Positions 33,615 through 41,846 are shown, numbered from the stretch's first letter. The stretch is DNA of 41,846 nt from Alphaproteobacteria bacterium (GCA_900768875.1 CAAGEP010000007.1:1-41846), one strand, 5' to 3'. The notes: generated from the letters alone by a model not told the origin. Made by a program: numbers and translations.

Positions 33615-35431
33615 CCTCCACCCCGCCCCGCTGGGATTTGACCCCGCTGTATCAATCGATTGACGATCCGCAAATCGGCAAAGATTTGTCTGCCGCTGCC
33701 ATGCAGGCACGCAGATTCGCCCTGCGCGGTCAGGGAAAAATCGCCGCCATGCGCCCCGCCGATTTCGGCAAAATGATTGCGGATTATGACAGATTGAACG
33801 CCAAAACCGATAAAGTCAGCGCTTTTGCGGAAATGATTTATACGGCGGACAGGGCTGACAAGCGCAACGTCGCTTTTTATGAAAAAACGCAGGCGCGGAC
33901 GAACGCTATTCTGAGCAAAACGGATTTTTTCGAAGCCGAAATCGCAGATTTGTCCGATGAAGCCCTGAACCGCCTGATGACGGACGAAACGGCACGCAAA
34001 TACGGATTTTGGATTGAACGGGTGCGCGCGGACAGGGTGGATTTGGACGGCAAGACTTTGGCGCAGCTTGATAAAAACGCCGCCAAAACCCAAAAAGCCC
34101 TGATGCTGTACGACAAAACCGCAGACGAAATTGACTTCACGCTGAACGGCCAAAAAACAACCTCAAGCGACTTGTACGCCATGGCGTACTCCGCCGACGA
34201 AACACAACGGTACAAGGCGGGACTGACAATGAACGACGGCTATAAAAGCAAAGCAGACATCTTTGCTTCGGTCGTCAACACCGTTGCGAAAAACAAAGCG
34301 TTTTCCGATGAAAAACAGGGCTTCCAATCCCCCGTCGAATCGCGTAACAAATCCAATCAAATCGATAACGCCGTCGTTGCCGCTTTGGTGTCTTCCGTTG
34401 ACGAAGCCATGCCCGCGGTCGCGCATCGTTATTATGCGCTCAAGGCGAAATGGGCGGGTCGCGACAAAATCGGCTACTGGGACAGAAACGCGCCCGTCAG
34501 CGGCATCAAACCGCGCCGCTATACGTTTGACGAAGCCAAAGACATCGTGCTGTCGGCGTACGATTCCTTTGACAAGGAAATGGGCGAAATTGCGCACGGA
34601 TTCTTTGACGAAAAACGGATTGACGCCGAACCCCGCCCGAACAAGGAACCGGGGGAATACGCAATGCCGATTGCTAACGGCAAGCCGTATATCAAAATGA
34701 GCTTTGGCGGCACGACGAACGACGTTCTGGCTTTGGCGCACGAATTGGGACACGGCATTCACTACGAATTGGCGAAAAAACAAGGTTCGCTTGGGATGCA
34801 AATGCCCGTAACGACAGAGGAAACTGCCTCGATTTTCGGGGAAATGCTGGCATTCGACACTTTGCTGAAGCGTGAAAAAGACCCGAAACAACGCTTCGCT
34901 TTGCTGTCGGACAAAATGAACCGCGTCATGCTGACCACGTTCCGGCAAATCGCTTTGCATCACTATGAGGAAGACATTCACAACACCGTACGGGAAAAGG
35001 GTGCGGTTTCCGTTCCCGAAATTAACAGCGCATGGACGAACGCTCAGCAAAAAATGATGGGACCTGCCGTGATTAACGATGAACGGTCTTCGTCGTGCTG
35101 GGCGGATGTGCCGCATTTGCTGAAAACACCGTTTTATGTGTACGGCTATGCCTACGGAGAATGTATGACGTCGTCGCTGTATCAGGTATACAAGGACGGC
35201 AAAATCGCTGACTTTCCCAAAAAATACAAGGAAATGCTTGCCAAAGGAGCTACCGAACGCCCCGACAAGCTGTTAAAACCGTTCGGGCTGGACGTTTCCA
35301 AACCCGATTTTTGGAAACAGGGATTGGGCATGATGAAAGGTTACGTCGATAGGCTGGAACAGCTGACGCCGGATTTGACGCAAAATCGGAGTGCCGCTGT
35401 TATAAAACAAAGCCGAACGGTCGGCAGATAA
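33611..35431 (+). CDS. pepF: M3-family oligoendopeptidase (PepF type)
   Basis: A 606-residue cytoplasmic zinc oligopeptidase. The HExxH site is H377-ELGH-381 in LALAHELGHGIHYELA, and the third ligand is expected in TEETASIFGEML. An N-terminal helical oligopeptidase-F domain precedes it, and FYVYGYAYGECMTSSLYQ near the end lines the substrate pocket. It degrades short peptides. There is no signal peptide. The start overlaps the deaminase stop by ATGA. A strong terminator at 35435-35460 is shared with the convergent ppiD gene. Confidence 0.93.
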   Translation: MTSTPPRWDLTPLYQSIDDPQIGKDLSAAAMQARRFALRGQGKIAAMRPADFGKMIADYDRLNAKTDKVSAFAEMIYTADRADKRNVAFYEKTQARTNAILSKTDFFEAEIADLSDEALNRLMTDETARKYGFWIERVRADRVDLDGKTLAQLDKNAAKTQKALMLYDKTADEIDFTLNGQKTTSSDLYAMAYSADETQRYKAGLTMNDGYKSKADIFASVVNTVAKNKAFSDEKQGFQSPVESRNKSNQIDNAVVAALVSSVDEAMPAVAHRYYALKAKWAGRDKIGYWDRNAPVSGIKPRRYTFDEAKDIVLSAYDSFDKEMGEIAHGFFDEKRIDAEPRPNKEPGEYAMPIANGKPYIKMSFGGTTNDVLALAHELGHGIHYELAKKQGSLGMQMPVTTEETASIFGEMLAFDTLLKREKDPKQRFALLSDKMNRVMLTTFRQIALHHYEEDIHNTVREKGAVSVPEINSAWTNAQQKMMGPAVINDERSSSCWADVPHLLKTPFYVYGYAYGECMTSSLYQVYKDGKIADFPKKYKEMLAKGATERPDKLLKPFGLDVSKPDFWKQGLGMMKGYVDRLEQLTPDLTQNRSAAVIKQSRTVGR

Positions 35432-35434
35432 AAG

Positions 35435-35460
35435 AAAGGCTCGGATTTCTCCGAGCCTTT
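35435..35460 (+). terminator. Bidirectional rho-independent terminator
   Basis: AAAGGCTCGG (35435-35444), loop ATTTCT and CCGAGCCTTT (35451-35460) form a perfect ten-pair stem with a U tract in both directions, between the ends of pepF and ppiD. Confidence 0.95.
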
Positions 35461-35465
35461 TCGAT

Positions 35466-37367
35466 TTAGTAGTCTTCTTCGACGCTTGATGTTTTCGTCA
35501 CCATTGAAAATGCTTCCGCAACCGCATCTTCTTTCAGCGTCAGCTCAAAGTCTTCGCCAAACGCCGCCAAAACCGTGTTGGCGCGTTCATCCGCCGTTTC
35601 TTTTTCCAGTGCTTTGCGTGTTTTTTCAACGCTTCTCAAATCCGTTTCGGGATCGACGGGAACGGCTTTGATTGATTTGGCAACAATATATTTGCCGTCC
35701 GCGGGGGTTGACGAAACCGCCCCGACAGGCTGTGTAAACAGCGCGTAACGGATGATTTGCGGCAGTTGGTTATCAAAACGTCCAACCTCGGGCATCTGCT
35801 CGTAAGAAACATTCTTCGTTTTGGCGATCAAGGCGGCTTTTTCGCCTTTTTCCAAACGTTCTTTGACGGTTTGAGCCAGTTTGCGCGCGGCGGCTTTCTG
35901 CGCGTCAGCCGTCCATGCGGCGACGACTTCGGCTTTGGCGGTTTCAAGGCTTTTTACCGCGGGTTCGATAACGGCATCAACGCGCACGACATAGTAGGCA
36001 TCCCCTTCTTCAATCATCGGGGAAACCTGCCCTTTGTCGCTCATGAACGCAACAGCGAGAACGCTTTTCGGCAAATCGGCCGTTTTTCCGTTTTCGTCCG
36101 TCCCCGTCGAATCAACGCGAATAACCTTTTTAACGTTCAAACCTTCGGAAACGGCCACGTCTTCCAACACTTCGCCCGCGCCCAAACGGTCATCCAACGC
36201 AACCGCACGTTCTGTCATCGTGTCGAACGCCGAAGCGGCTTTCAGTTTGGCTTCCAGTTCGTCTTTGACTTCGGCAAAGGATTTTTCGATTTTGGGCGTG
36301 ATTTTGTTCACGCGCAAAATCTGCCAGCCGAAAGACGTCTGCACGGGACCGACGATTGCGCCTTTTTTGGCGGCAAAGACAGCGTCCGACCAATCGCCCG
36401 TCGCGGTGGACGGCGTGATGTCGCCCAAGTGAGTCTGTTCGGGCGTCTGTTTGGCGATGTCCTTGGCGACCTGTTCAAAGGATTTGCCCGACTTCAAAGC
36501 CTTTTCGGCTTCTTTCGCCTCGTCTTCGGACACGAACAGCATTTGGTCGACGTCGCGGATTTCCTCGATTGTATAAGCGTTTTTATTTTCCGCGAAAGCC
36601 TCGCGCAGTTCGTCGTCCGTGATTTTGATTTTCGCCGCCACATCATCAACCGTCAAAGCCATAACGGAAATCGAACGGTATTCGGGCGCAATCAAGTCGT
36701 CGGTCATGCCTTCGTACGTCGATTGCAGTTCTTCGGCGGTCGGTTTTTTCGTAATTTTGATTTCGGCGGGATTGACGGTGAACACGTCAGCCACGCGTTT
36801 GTCGCCGTACAGACGGTACATCAACTTTGCGGTGTCTTTCGGCACGACAACGGACGCTTTGACCGCATCCAGCAGTTGGTCGGCTTTCATCTGCAGGAAC
36901 ATTTCGGAAATGAACTGGTTTTCCGTTTTGCCCGTATTTTGCAAATATTCCTTAAAAACCGCCATATTGAATTCGCCGTCATATCCAGAAAAAGCCGCCA
37001 TGTTGCGCACCGTTTCGCGCACGTCGTCTTCGGACACCGTCAAGCGCATGGTGTCAACGACGCGTTCCAACACGGCGCGCGAAACCAGTTCGTTCAGCGT
37101 GCGCATCGGCAATCCGCTTTTATTGGCGTCAGCCTGCGAAAATTCGCCGTTTGACAGACGACGCAGCATTTCGACGCTGCGGTTGTATTCGTTCAAAAAG
37201 TCTTGAATGGTCAGCGATTTTCCTTTCAACGTCGCCACGGGGCGGTTGCGGATGCGCATTTCGCTCATCCCCTGGATGCCGAACAAAGACATAAAGCTCA
37301 ACGCCGTCAGAATCAAAATGCCTTTGACCAGCCAGCTGTCTTTTTGATCACGGAAAAATTTTAACAT
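35466..37367 (-). CDS. ppiD: PpiD/SurA-N type peptidyl-prolyl isomerase, membrane-anchored foldase
   Basis: A 633-residue periplasmic chaperone. One N-terminal membrane helix (about 14-32, VKGILILTALSFMSLFGIQ), a SurA-N-like chaperone region (about 40-200), and a parvulin domain near 255-350 with HLGDITPSTATGDWSDAVF and FGWQILRVNKI. A second rotamase-like region follows near 370-520 without a clear active core. It helps newly exported proteins fold at the Sec translocon. It diverges from tpiA, the usual alphaproteobacterial order, but the trp genes that often follow it are absent. Confidence 0.9.
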   Translation of the reverse strand: MLKFFRDQKDSWLVKGILILTALSFMSLFGIQGMSEMRIRNRPVATLKGKSLTIQDFLNEYNRSVEMLRRLSNGEFSQADANKSGLPMRTLNELVSRAVLERVVDTMRLTVSEDDVRETVRNMAAFSGYDGEFNMAVFKEYLQNTGKTENQFISEMFLQMKADQLLDAVKASVVVPKDTAKLMYRLYGDKRVADVFTVNPAEIKITKKPTAEELQSTYEGMTDDLIAPEYRSISVMALTVDDVAAKIKITDDELREAFAENKNAYTIEEIRDVDQMLFVSEDEAKEAEKALKSGKSFEQVAKDIAKQTPEQTHLGDITPSTATGDWSDAVFAAKKGAIVGPVQTSFGWQILRVNKITPKIEKSFAEVKDELEAKLKAASAFDTMTERAVALDDRLGAGEVLEDVAVSEGLNVKKVIRVDSTGTDENGKTADLPKSVLAVAFMSDKGQVSPMIEEGDAYYVVRVDAVIEPAVKSLETAKAEVVAAWTADAQKAAARKLAQTVKERLEKGEKAALIAKTKNVSYEQMPEVGRFDNQLPQIIRYALFTQPVGAVSSTPADGKYIVAKSIKAVPVDPETDLRSVEKTRKALEKETADERANTVLAAFGEDFELTLKEDAVAEAFSMVTKTSSVEEDY

Positions 37368-37539
37368 CGGTTTATCCTTTATATAAAGTTACGCCGATAA
37401 TAAAGTCTGCGCGGGATAATGGCAACAGCCTTTTTATACAAAAAGACGCTTTGAACGCATTTTAATGCTTTTTTAAACGCGCGGCTTGTGGTACACCTAA
37501 AAGCAAATTTACGTTTTAACTTGAATGGAGTATTCATCA

Positions 37540-38295
37540 ATGAACAGACGTCCTTTAGTCGCCGGCAACTGGAAAATGAACGAACTGCGTGCCGAAGGGA
37601 TTGCTTTGGCAACGGGAATTGCCGATTTTTACGCGGGATTGACCGCGCCGAAATGCGACGTTTTGGTCTGCCCCCCCGCTTTGTGGGTCGCGGGCGTCGC
37701 CGATGCCGTCAAGGATAAAATCGCCGTCGGGGCGCAGGATGCTCACGCCGCCGAATCGGGCGCGCACACGGGCGACATCAGCGTTCCGATGATTAAAGAC
37801 GCGGGTGCAACTTATGTCATCGTCGGACACTCCGAACGCCGCACCGACCACCATGAAACGGACGCGGACGTCAAAGCCAAAGCCGCCGCCGTCATCAAAC
37901 ACGGATTGACCGCCGTCATCTGCATCGGCGAAACCGAAGCGCAGCGCGACGCGGGCAAAACGATTGACGTTTGCCGTTCGCAGATCCAAGGCTCCGTTCC
38001 CGAAGAAGCGACCGCCGAAAACGTCGTTATCGCTTACGAACCCGTTTGGGCAATCGGCACGGGACGCACGCCGACGACGCAGGATGTCGAGGACGTTCAT
38101 GCCGCCATCCGCGCCGAAGTCGCCGCCAAATTGGGCAAAGAAGCCGCTGACGGCATGCGTTTGCTGTACGGCGGTTCGGTCAAACCCGCCAATGCCAAAG
38201 AATTGATGGCTCTGCCCGACGTGGACGGCGCTTTGGTCGGCGGCGCAAGCTTGAAAGTCGCCGATTTCCGCGCGATTATCGAAGCCTGCCTGTAA
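37540..38295 (+). CDS. tpiA: Triosephosphate isomerase
   Basis: A 251-residue glycolytic enzyme interconverting dihydroxyacetone phosphate and glyceraldehyde 3-phosphate. AGNWKMN holds the catalytic Asn and Lys, IVGHSERR the catalytic His, AYEPVWAIGTG the catalytic Glu and loop 6, and LYGGSVKPANAKEL the phosphate-binding end. ATG 37540 follows GGAG at normal spacing; the in-frame ATG at 37525 overlaps that site. It leads tpiA-secG; kdsA and eno follow after a terminator. Confidence 0.96.
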   Translation: MNRRPLVAGNWKMNELRAEGIALATGIADFYAGLTAPKCDVLVCPPALWVAGVADAVKDKIAVGAQDAHAAESGAHTGDISVPMIKDAGATYVIVGHSERRTDHHETDADVKAKAAAVIKHGLTAVICIGETEAQRDAGKTIDVCRSQIQGSVPEEATAENVVIAYEPVWAIGTGRTPTTQDVEDVHAAIRAEVAAKLGKEAADGMRLLYGGSVKPANAKELMALPDVDGALVGGASLKVADFRAIIEACL

Positions 38296-38317
38296 TCTCC
38301 GAACAAGAGGAATTGAA

Positions 38318-38638
38318 ATGCACACATTTATTTTGGTCATTCACGTTATTTTGGCGATCTGCTTGGTTTGCGTCATTCTGATGCAGCGTTCCGAAGGCGG
38401 CGCGCTGGGCGGATTGGGCGGCAACAGCATGAGCAGCTTCATGACCGGTCGTTCCGTCGGCAATTTCCTGACCCGCACGACGGCGATTCTGGCGACTTGC
38501 TTTATGATTACCAGCTTGACTTTGGCGATTATGAGCAAAAGCCAAGCCGCGAAAACGCAGGAATCCTTTATGGCGAAACCCGTTGCGGCGCAAACCGAAC
38601 AGGCTCCCGCCGTTCCGACGGTTCCCGTTTCCAAATAA
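38318..38638 (+). CDS. secG: SecG, preprotein translocase subunit
   Basis: A 106-residue membrane protein with two helices (about 3-21 and 53-71) around the typical loop LMQRSEGGALGGLGGNSMSS. It assists SecYE protein export. A Pro/Ala/Thr-rich tail ends it. GAGGAA precedes the ATG. It lies 22 bases after tpiA and is closed by a strong terminator, whereas pyrG would usually follow in relatives. Confidence 0.94.
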   Translation: MHTFILVIHVILAICLVCVILMQRSEGGALGGLGGNSMSSFMTGRSVGNFLTRTTAILATCFMITSLTLAIMSKSQAAKTQESFMAKPVAAQTEQAPAVPTVPVSK

Positions 38639-38650
38639 CGACTTTTTTGA

Positions 38651-38680
38651 AAAAGACAGCTTTTCGGCTGTCTTTTTTTT
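38651..38680 (+). terminator. Rho-independent terminator after secG
   Basis: AAAAGACAGC (38651-38660), loop TTTTCG and GCTGTCTTTT (38667-38676) followed by further T residues. A strong and symmetric hairpin that ends tpiA-secG. Confidence 0.95.
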
Positions 38681-38707
38681 GTTTTCTTTATTCAAGGAGT
38701 TTCCCTT

Positions 38708-39538
38708 ATGCAAAACCGTTACGTCACCGTCGGCAACGTCAAATTCGGCAACGATTTGCCGTTCGTCCTTATCGGCGGTCCCTGCCAGATGGAAAGCAAA
38801 GAACACGCCATCGGATTGTGCGGCAAAATCGTCGAAATCACCCAAGAACTGGGAATCCCCTATGTGTTCAAAGCGTCGTTCGACAAAGCCAACCGCACGT
38901 CGATTAACGGCGCGCGCGGCATCGGATTGGAAAAAGCGCTGGACGCGTTCGCGGAAATCAAAAAAATCTACGGCGTTCCCGTTATTACGGACGTACACGA
39001 ACCCGACCAATGCGCCAAAGCCGCAACGGTCGTCGATATGCTGCAAATTCCCGCTTTTCTGTGCCGCCAAACCGATTTGGTCGTCGCCGCGGCAAAAACG
39101 GGCAAAGCCGTCAATATCAAAAAAGGGCAGTTTTTAGCCCCGTGGGATATGAAAAACGTTGTCGGCAAAGCCGATCAGGCGGGCAATTCCAATGTTCTGG
39201 TAACCGAACGCGGCGCGTCGTTCGGCTACAACACGCTGGTCGTGGATATGCGCAGTCTTCCGATTATGGCGCAACAGACAGGTTGCCCCGTCGTCTTTGA
39301 TGCGACACACTCGGTACAGCAGCCGGGCGGGAACGGCACGTCGACGGGCGGACAGCATGAATTCGCTCCCGTTCTGGCGCGCGCCGCCGTTGCGGTCGGC
39401 GTGGCGGGCGTGTTCATCGAAACGCACGAAGATCCCTCCAAATCCCCCAGCGACGGACCGAATATGATTCCTTTGGCGGATTTGAAAGGCGTCTTGACCG
39501 ACTTGCTCGCCATTGACCGGTTGATGAAAAAGTATTGA
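38708..39538 (+). CDS. kdsA: 2-dehydro-3-deoxyphosphooctonate aldolase (KDO-8-P synthase)
   Basis: A 276-residue cytoplasmic enzyme that joins phosphoenolpyruvate and arabinose 5-phosphate to KDO 8-phosphate for the lipopolysaccharide core. Landmarks are IGGPCQMESKEHA, YVFKASFDKANRTS, GVPVITDVHEP, VNIKKGQFLAPWDM and DATHSVQQPGG. The presence of CQMES rather than an Asn-only site near the start is compatible with the metal-using subgroup, but I cannot settle this. AAGGAG lies before the start. It is 16 bases ahead of eno. Confidence 0.95.
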   Translation: MQNRYVTVGNVKFGNDLPFVLIGGPCQMESKEHAIGLCGKIVEITQELGIPYVFKASFDKANRTSINGARGIGLEKALDAFAEIKKIYGVPVITDVHEPDQCAKAATVVDMLQIPAFLCRQTDLVVAAAKTGKAVNIKKGQFLAPWDMKNVVGKADQAGNSNVLVTERGASFGYNTLVVDMRSLPIMAQQTGCPVVFDATHSVQQPGGNGTSTGGQHEFAPVLARAAVAVGVAGVFIETHEDPSKSPSDGPNMIPLADLKGVLTDLLAIDRLMKKY

Positions 39539-39554
39539 TTGGAAAGGAAAAACC

Positions 39555-40838
39555 ATGTCCGAGATTATTGACATTCACGCGCGCGAAATTCTGGATTCCC
39601 GCGGCACGCCGACCGTAGAAGTCGATGTCGTGCTGGATTCGGGGGCGTTCGGACGCGCCGCCGTTCCGTCGGGAGCGTCCACGGGCGCGCACGAAGCCGT
39701 CGAATTGCGCGACGGTGAAGCCGACCGCTACAACGGTAAAGGCGTTTTAAAGGCGGTTGATGCCGTCAACGACACGATTGCGGACGAAATTTGCGGTTAT
39801 GACGCGTTCGACCAAATCGAAATCGACCACGCGATGATTGACATGGACGGCACGCCGAACAAGGGCAATCTGGGGGCAAACGCGATTTTGGGCGTATCGC
39901 TCGCCATTGCCAAAGCCGCCGCCGAAGAAGCGGGCGAACCGCTTTACCGCTATGTCGGCGGAGTGAACGCGCATGTTTTACCCGTGCCGATGATGAACAT
40001 TTTGAACGGCGGAAAGCATGCGGACAATCCCGTGGACATTCAGGAATTTATGATTATGCCCGTTTCCGCGCCGTCGATTGCCGAAGCCGTCCGCATGGGC
40101 TCCGAAGTGTTTCACGCGCTTAAATCCGACTTGAAGCAGGCGGGATTGAACACGAACGTCGGCGACGAAGGCGGATTCGCCCCTGCGGTCAAAAGCGCGG
40201 ACGAAGCGCTGGGCTTTATCATGAAAGCGATTGAAAACGCGGGCTACAAAGCGGGTGAGGACGTTGTTCTGGCGCTGGATGCCGCCAGCAGCGAATTTTA
40301 TCGCGACGGCAAGTATGTTTTGGCGGGCGAAGGCAAAACGTTCGACGCGGCGGGAATTGTGGACTATTACAAAAAACTGGTCGAAGCGTACCCGATTATG
40401 TCGATTGAAGACGGCTGCGCCGAGGACGACTTTGCGGGCTGGAAGCTGTTGACCGACACTTTGGGCAAAAAAATCCAGCTGGTCGGCGACGATTTGTTTG
40501 TAACAAACACCGCACGCCTGCGCGACGGCATAGACAAGGGTATCGCCAATTCCATTTTGGTCAAAGTCAACCAAATCGGCACGCTGACGGAAACGCTGAA
40601 CGCCGTCGATATGGCGCACCGCGCGGGCTATACCGCGATTTTGTCGCACCGTTCGGGCGAAACCGAAGATTCGACGATTGCCGATTTGGCGGTCGCGACG
40701 GGATGCGGTCAAATCAAAACGGGATCTTTGTCGCGTTCCGACCGTTTGGCGAAATACAACCAACTGATGCGTATCGAAGAAGAACTGGGCGATTCCGCCG
40801 CTTATGCGGGAACGGGGATTTTCCGCCGCTTCCGCTAA
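39555..40838 (+). CDS. eno: Enolase
   Basis: A 427-residue glycolytic enzyme converting 2-phosphoglycerate to phosphoenolpyruvate. The start IIDIHAREILDSRGTPTVEV, the loop VPSGASTGAHEAVELRDG, NVGDEGGFAP, the metal/acid residues in YPIMSIEDGCAEDD and the SHRSGETEDSTIADLAV signature are all present. AAAGGA precedes the ATG. It is in one unit with kdsA. In relatives ftsB and pdh genes commonly follow; here a terminator and an unrelated gene do. Confidence 0.97.
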   Translation: MSEIIDIHAREILDSRGTPTVEVDVVLDSGAFGRAAVPSGASTGAHEAVELRDGEADRYNGKGVLKAVDAVNDTIADEICGYDAFDQIEIDHAMIDMDGTPNKGNLGANAILGVSLAIAKAAAEEAGEPLYRYVGGVNAHVLPVPMMNILNGGKHADNPVDIQEFMIMPVSAPSIAEAVRMGSEVFHALKSDLKQAGLNTNVGDEGGFAPAVKSADEALGFIMKAIENAGYKAGEDVVLALDAASSEFYRDGKYVLAGEGKTFDAAGIVDYYKKLVEAYPIMSIEDGCAEDDFAGWKLLTDTLGKKIQLVGDDLFVTNTARLRDGIDKGIANSILVKVNQIGTLTETLNAVDMAHRAGYTAILSHRSGETEDSTIADLAVATGCGQIKTGSLSRSDRLAKYNQLMRIEEELGDSAAYAGTGIFRRFR

Positions 40839-40861
40839 GATTTGGACACATTTTTTAATGC

Positions 40862-40895
40862 AAAAAGGGAACTCTTTTACAGGGTTCCCTTTTTA
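40862..40895 (+). terminator. Rho-independent terminator after eno
   Basis: AAAAAGGGAAC (40862-40872) pairs with GTTCCCTTTTT (40884-40894) around an 11-base loop, ending in a U tract. Confidence 0.93.
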
Positions 40896-40910
40896 TTTAG
40901 GCTTTTGTGC

Positions 40911-40939
40911 TTGACAACAAATTTAATTTTAGACAAAAT
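40911..40939 (+). promoter_or_regulatory. Promoter of the papain-like gene
   Basis: A perfect TTGACA (40911-40916), 17 bases, and CAAAAT (40934-40939). It directly follows the eno terminator, so the downstream gene is its own transcription unit. Confidence 0.65.
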
Positions 40940-40970
40940 AAGATAACTTTAACTGCTTTTGCGGTGATTT

Positions 40971-41678
40971 ATGTCAAATGAGAAAAATTGTCAAATAACC
41001 CTGTATTTGGATACCCCGAAACTGTTTTTGCGTCCCGGATTGGACAAGGAATACGGCAGTTTGATTGACGGCGGAATTAAAGATTCCACTTGGCTGACCG
41101 GCCACGCTTTCATCGGTCTGACCGATGAAAAGGGCAAGGAACAAAAATGGGGCTTCGGCCCTGTCGGCTTTGACGACGATTTGATTAAATACACGACGGG
41201 CTGTCCGTCTTATTTCAAGGACGAATCCGGCACGCATTATAACGAGGCCGTCGTTTATCCCGTTACGCGCCGGCAATACGACGCCGCGGCGAAAAAAGTC
41301 GAAGAATTGAAAAAGAATCACGGGGAATACAAACTGTTTTCCCGCAACTGTTCAACGACCGCTTCATCGATTTTGCGGGCGGCGGGCATCAAAGCGCCCG
41401 ATGTGCCGACGGGATTGACGCCGCACGGGTTGACGATTAAAAAGCGGCTGATGATGGCGGCGCGCAAGATTCAAATCGGATTGATTAAAGCCAAAAACAA
41501 AATCGCCAAGCTGTTCGGCGGCAAGGTCATTCCGACGACCAAAATTTTAGATGCTTTGCGCAACAAGCCGATTCCCGTCCCTATCAGGGAAGGCATGAAA
41601 GCAAACGCCGCAAAACAACCGCTAAATCCGACGGCGATTTTAACGGCGATGTTGGATAAAAAAGCCAAAGCGAAATAA
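40971..41678 (+). CDS. Unknown protein with a possible permuted papain-like (NlpC/P60-clan) domain
   Basis: A 235-residue protein with no signal peptide. H45 in WLTGHAFIGLTDEKGK and C127 in FSRNCSTTASSILRAAGI stand in the order and context (small-x-His, then Asn-Cys) of circularly permuted papain-like proteins such as the LRAT/YiiX group. A WGFGPVG segment lies between. The last 85 residues are basic (IKKRLMMAARKI, IKAKNKIAKLFGGK) and end in KKAKAK. If the assignment holds, it could be a hydrolase or acyl-group transferase acting on peptidoglycan or lipids, or an exported effector; none of this is shown. The start is ATG 40971; the ribosome site is weak. It has its own promoter. Confidence 0.6.
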   Translation: MSNEKNCQITLYLDTPKLFLRPGLDKEYGSLIDGGIKDSTWLTGHAFIGLTDEKGKEQKWGFGPVGFDDDLIKYTTGCPSYFKDESGTHYNEAVVYPVTRRQYDAAAKKVEELKKNHGEYKLFSRNCSTTASSILRAAGIKAPDVPTGLTPHGLTIKKRLMMAARKIQIGLIKAKNKIAKLFGGKVIPTTKILDALRNKPIPVPIREGMKANAAKQPLNPTAILTAMLDKKAKAK

Positions 41679-41768
41679 GCATACACCGTTATCGCGAAAC
41701 CTTTTAGGGCTGTGGTTATCCGTTTGCAGGATGTTGCCGCAAAGGTGGAGTCAACAGCCGCCGAGTAT

Positions 41769-41846
41769 TTACTTGCAGCAGCAGCGGCCGTCCTTTTCGA
41801 CTTTGGTCAAGCCCGCCGCGCATGTCGTGTAATCGCAATACTTGAC
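41769..41846 (-). CDS. C-terminal end of a cysteine-rich protein (partial)
   Basis: The last 25 codons of a leftward frame that enters from beyond the right edge: VKYCDYTTCAAGLTKVEKDG then RCCCK and TAA. Five cysteines in 25 residues are well above chance, and the local pattern is protein-like, but the fragment is too short to name. It recalls the cysteine-rich secreted protein at 6338-6997 only in composition. Confidence 0.45.
   Translation of the reverse strand, partial: VKYCDYTTCAAGLTKVEKDGRCCCK

Noticed and set aside
35757..37154. 465-codon open frame on the plus strand opposite ppiD
   Set aside because: Its composition is rich in Phe, Arg and His, with no domain or ribosome site. It is the antisense shadow of a well-supported PpiD.
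41679..41768. Possible small RNA or terminator before the right-edge gene
   Set aside because: No stable hairpin with a U tract and no promoter could be found.

Overview
The window reads as a piece of the chromosome of an alphaproteobacterium, probably uncultured and host-associated or fermentative. Four things point to the class: a circularly permuted (two-piece) tmRNA gene at 15288-15578; an alphaproteobacterial-type SspB next to it; small lineage-typical families (DUF2125, a ribbon-helix-helix protein of the RHH_4 type); and remnants of conserved alphaproteobacterial gene orders (ihfB-lapA-...-accD, and ppiD / tpiA-secG-...-kdsA-eno). KdsA shows a lipopolysaccharide-making Gram-negative cell. 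LdhA next to AlaA, a class I Fe-S fumarase and FeoABC fit low-oxygen, fermentative growth. The lifestyle is an inference; no 16S sequence lies in the window.

Layout. 1-237: a strong sigma70-like promoter facing left and a structured leader, probably of an rRNA operon beyond the edge. 272-6180: gluQ, a DedA-type membrane protein, a LuxR-type HTH protein, a secreted charged coiled-coil protein, a HAD hydrolase, a DUF2125 protein, a PH-like membrane protein and RNase D. 6338-9997: a secreted protein with 20 cysteines, an AspT/YidE-type transporter and a secreted HExxH metallopeptidase-like protein. 10066-15163: an FAD oxidoreductase, the pyruvate-node pair AlaA/LdhA and an alpha/beta hydrolase. 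15253-17846: promoter, tmRNA, sspB, fumarase and a ribbon-helix-helix gene, the last three coupled by ATGA overlaps. 17830-21563: monothiol glutaredoxin, aspartate aminotransferase, UvrB. 21560-27803: feoABC to the left and ccmF-ccmG-ccmH-ccmI to the right of a 151-base region that holds three inverted repeats. 27800-32392: Kef-type antiporter, ihfB, lapA, accD, CoA transferase. 32393-35431: MTA/SAH nucleosidase-like protein, dCMP deaminase, M3 oligopeptidase. 35466-40838: PpiD-type foldase, then tpiA, secG, kdsA, eno. 40971-41846: a permuted-papain-like protein and the end of a cysteine-rich protein.

How the genes work together. tmRNA appends a short degradation tag and SspB hands tagged proteins to ClpXP, so rescue and disposal are adjacent. 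FeoAB imports ferrous iron beside cytochrome c maturation genes, but the CcmF here seems to have lost the tryptophan-rich heme-handling motif and the conserved histidines of the family; this is the most unusual thing I see. Expected trp genes are absent from both places where relatives keep them, and pyrG is absent between secG and kdsA, suggesting pathway loss or relocation. The genome is tightly packed: four convergent pairs share exactly four bases across their stop codons, and many tandem pairs overlap by ATGA.

All calls come from reading the sequence and recalled family knowledge. No searches were run.
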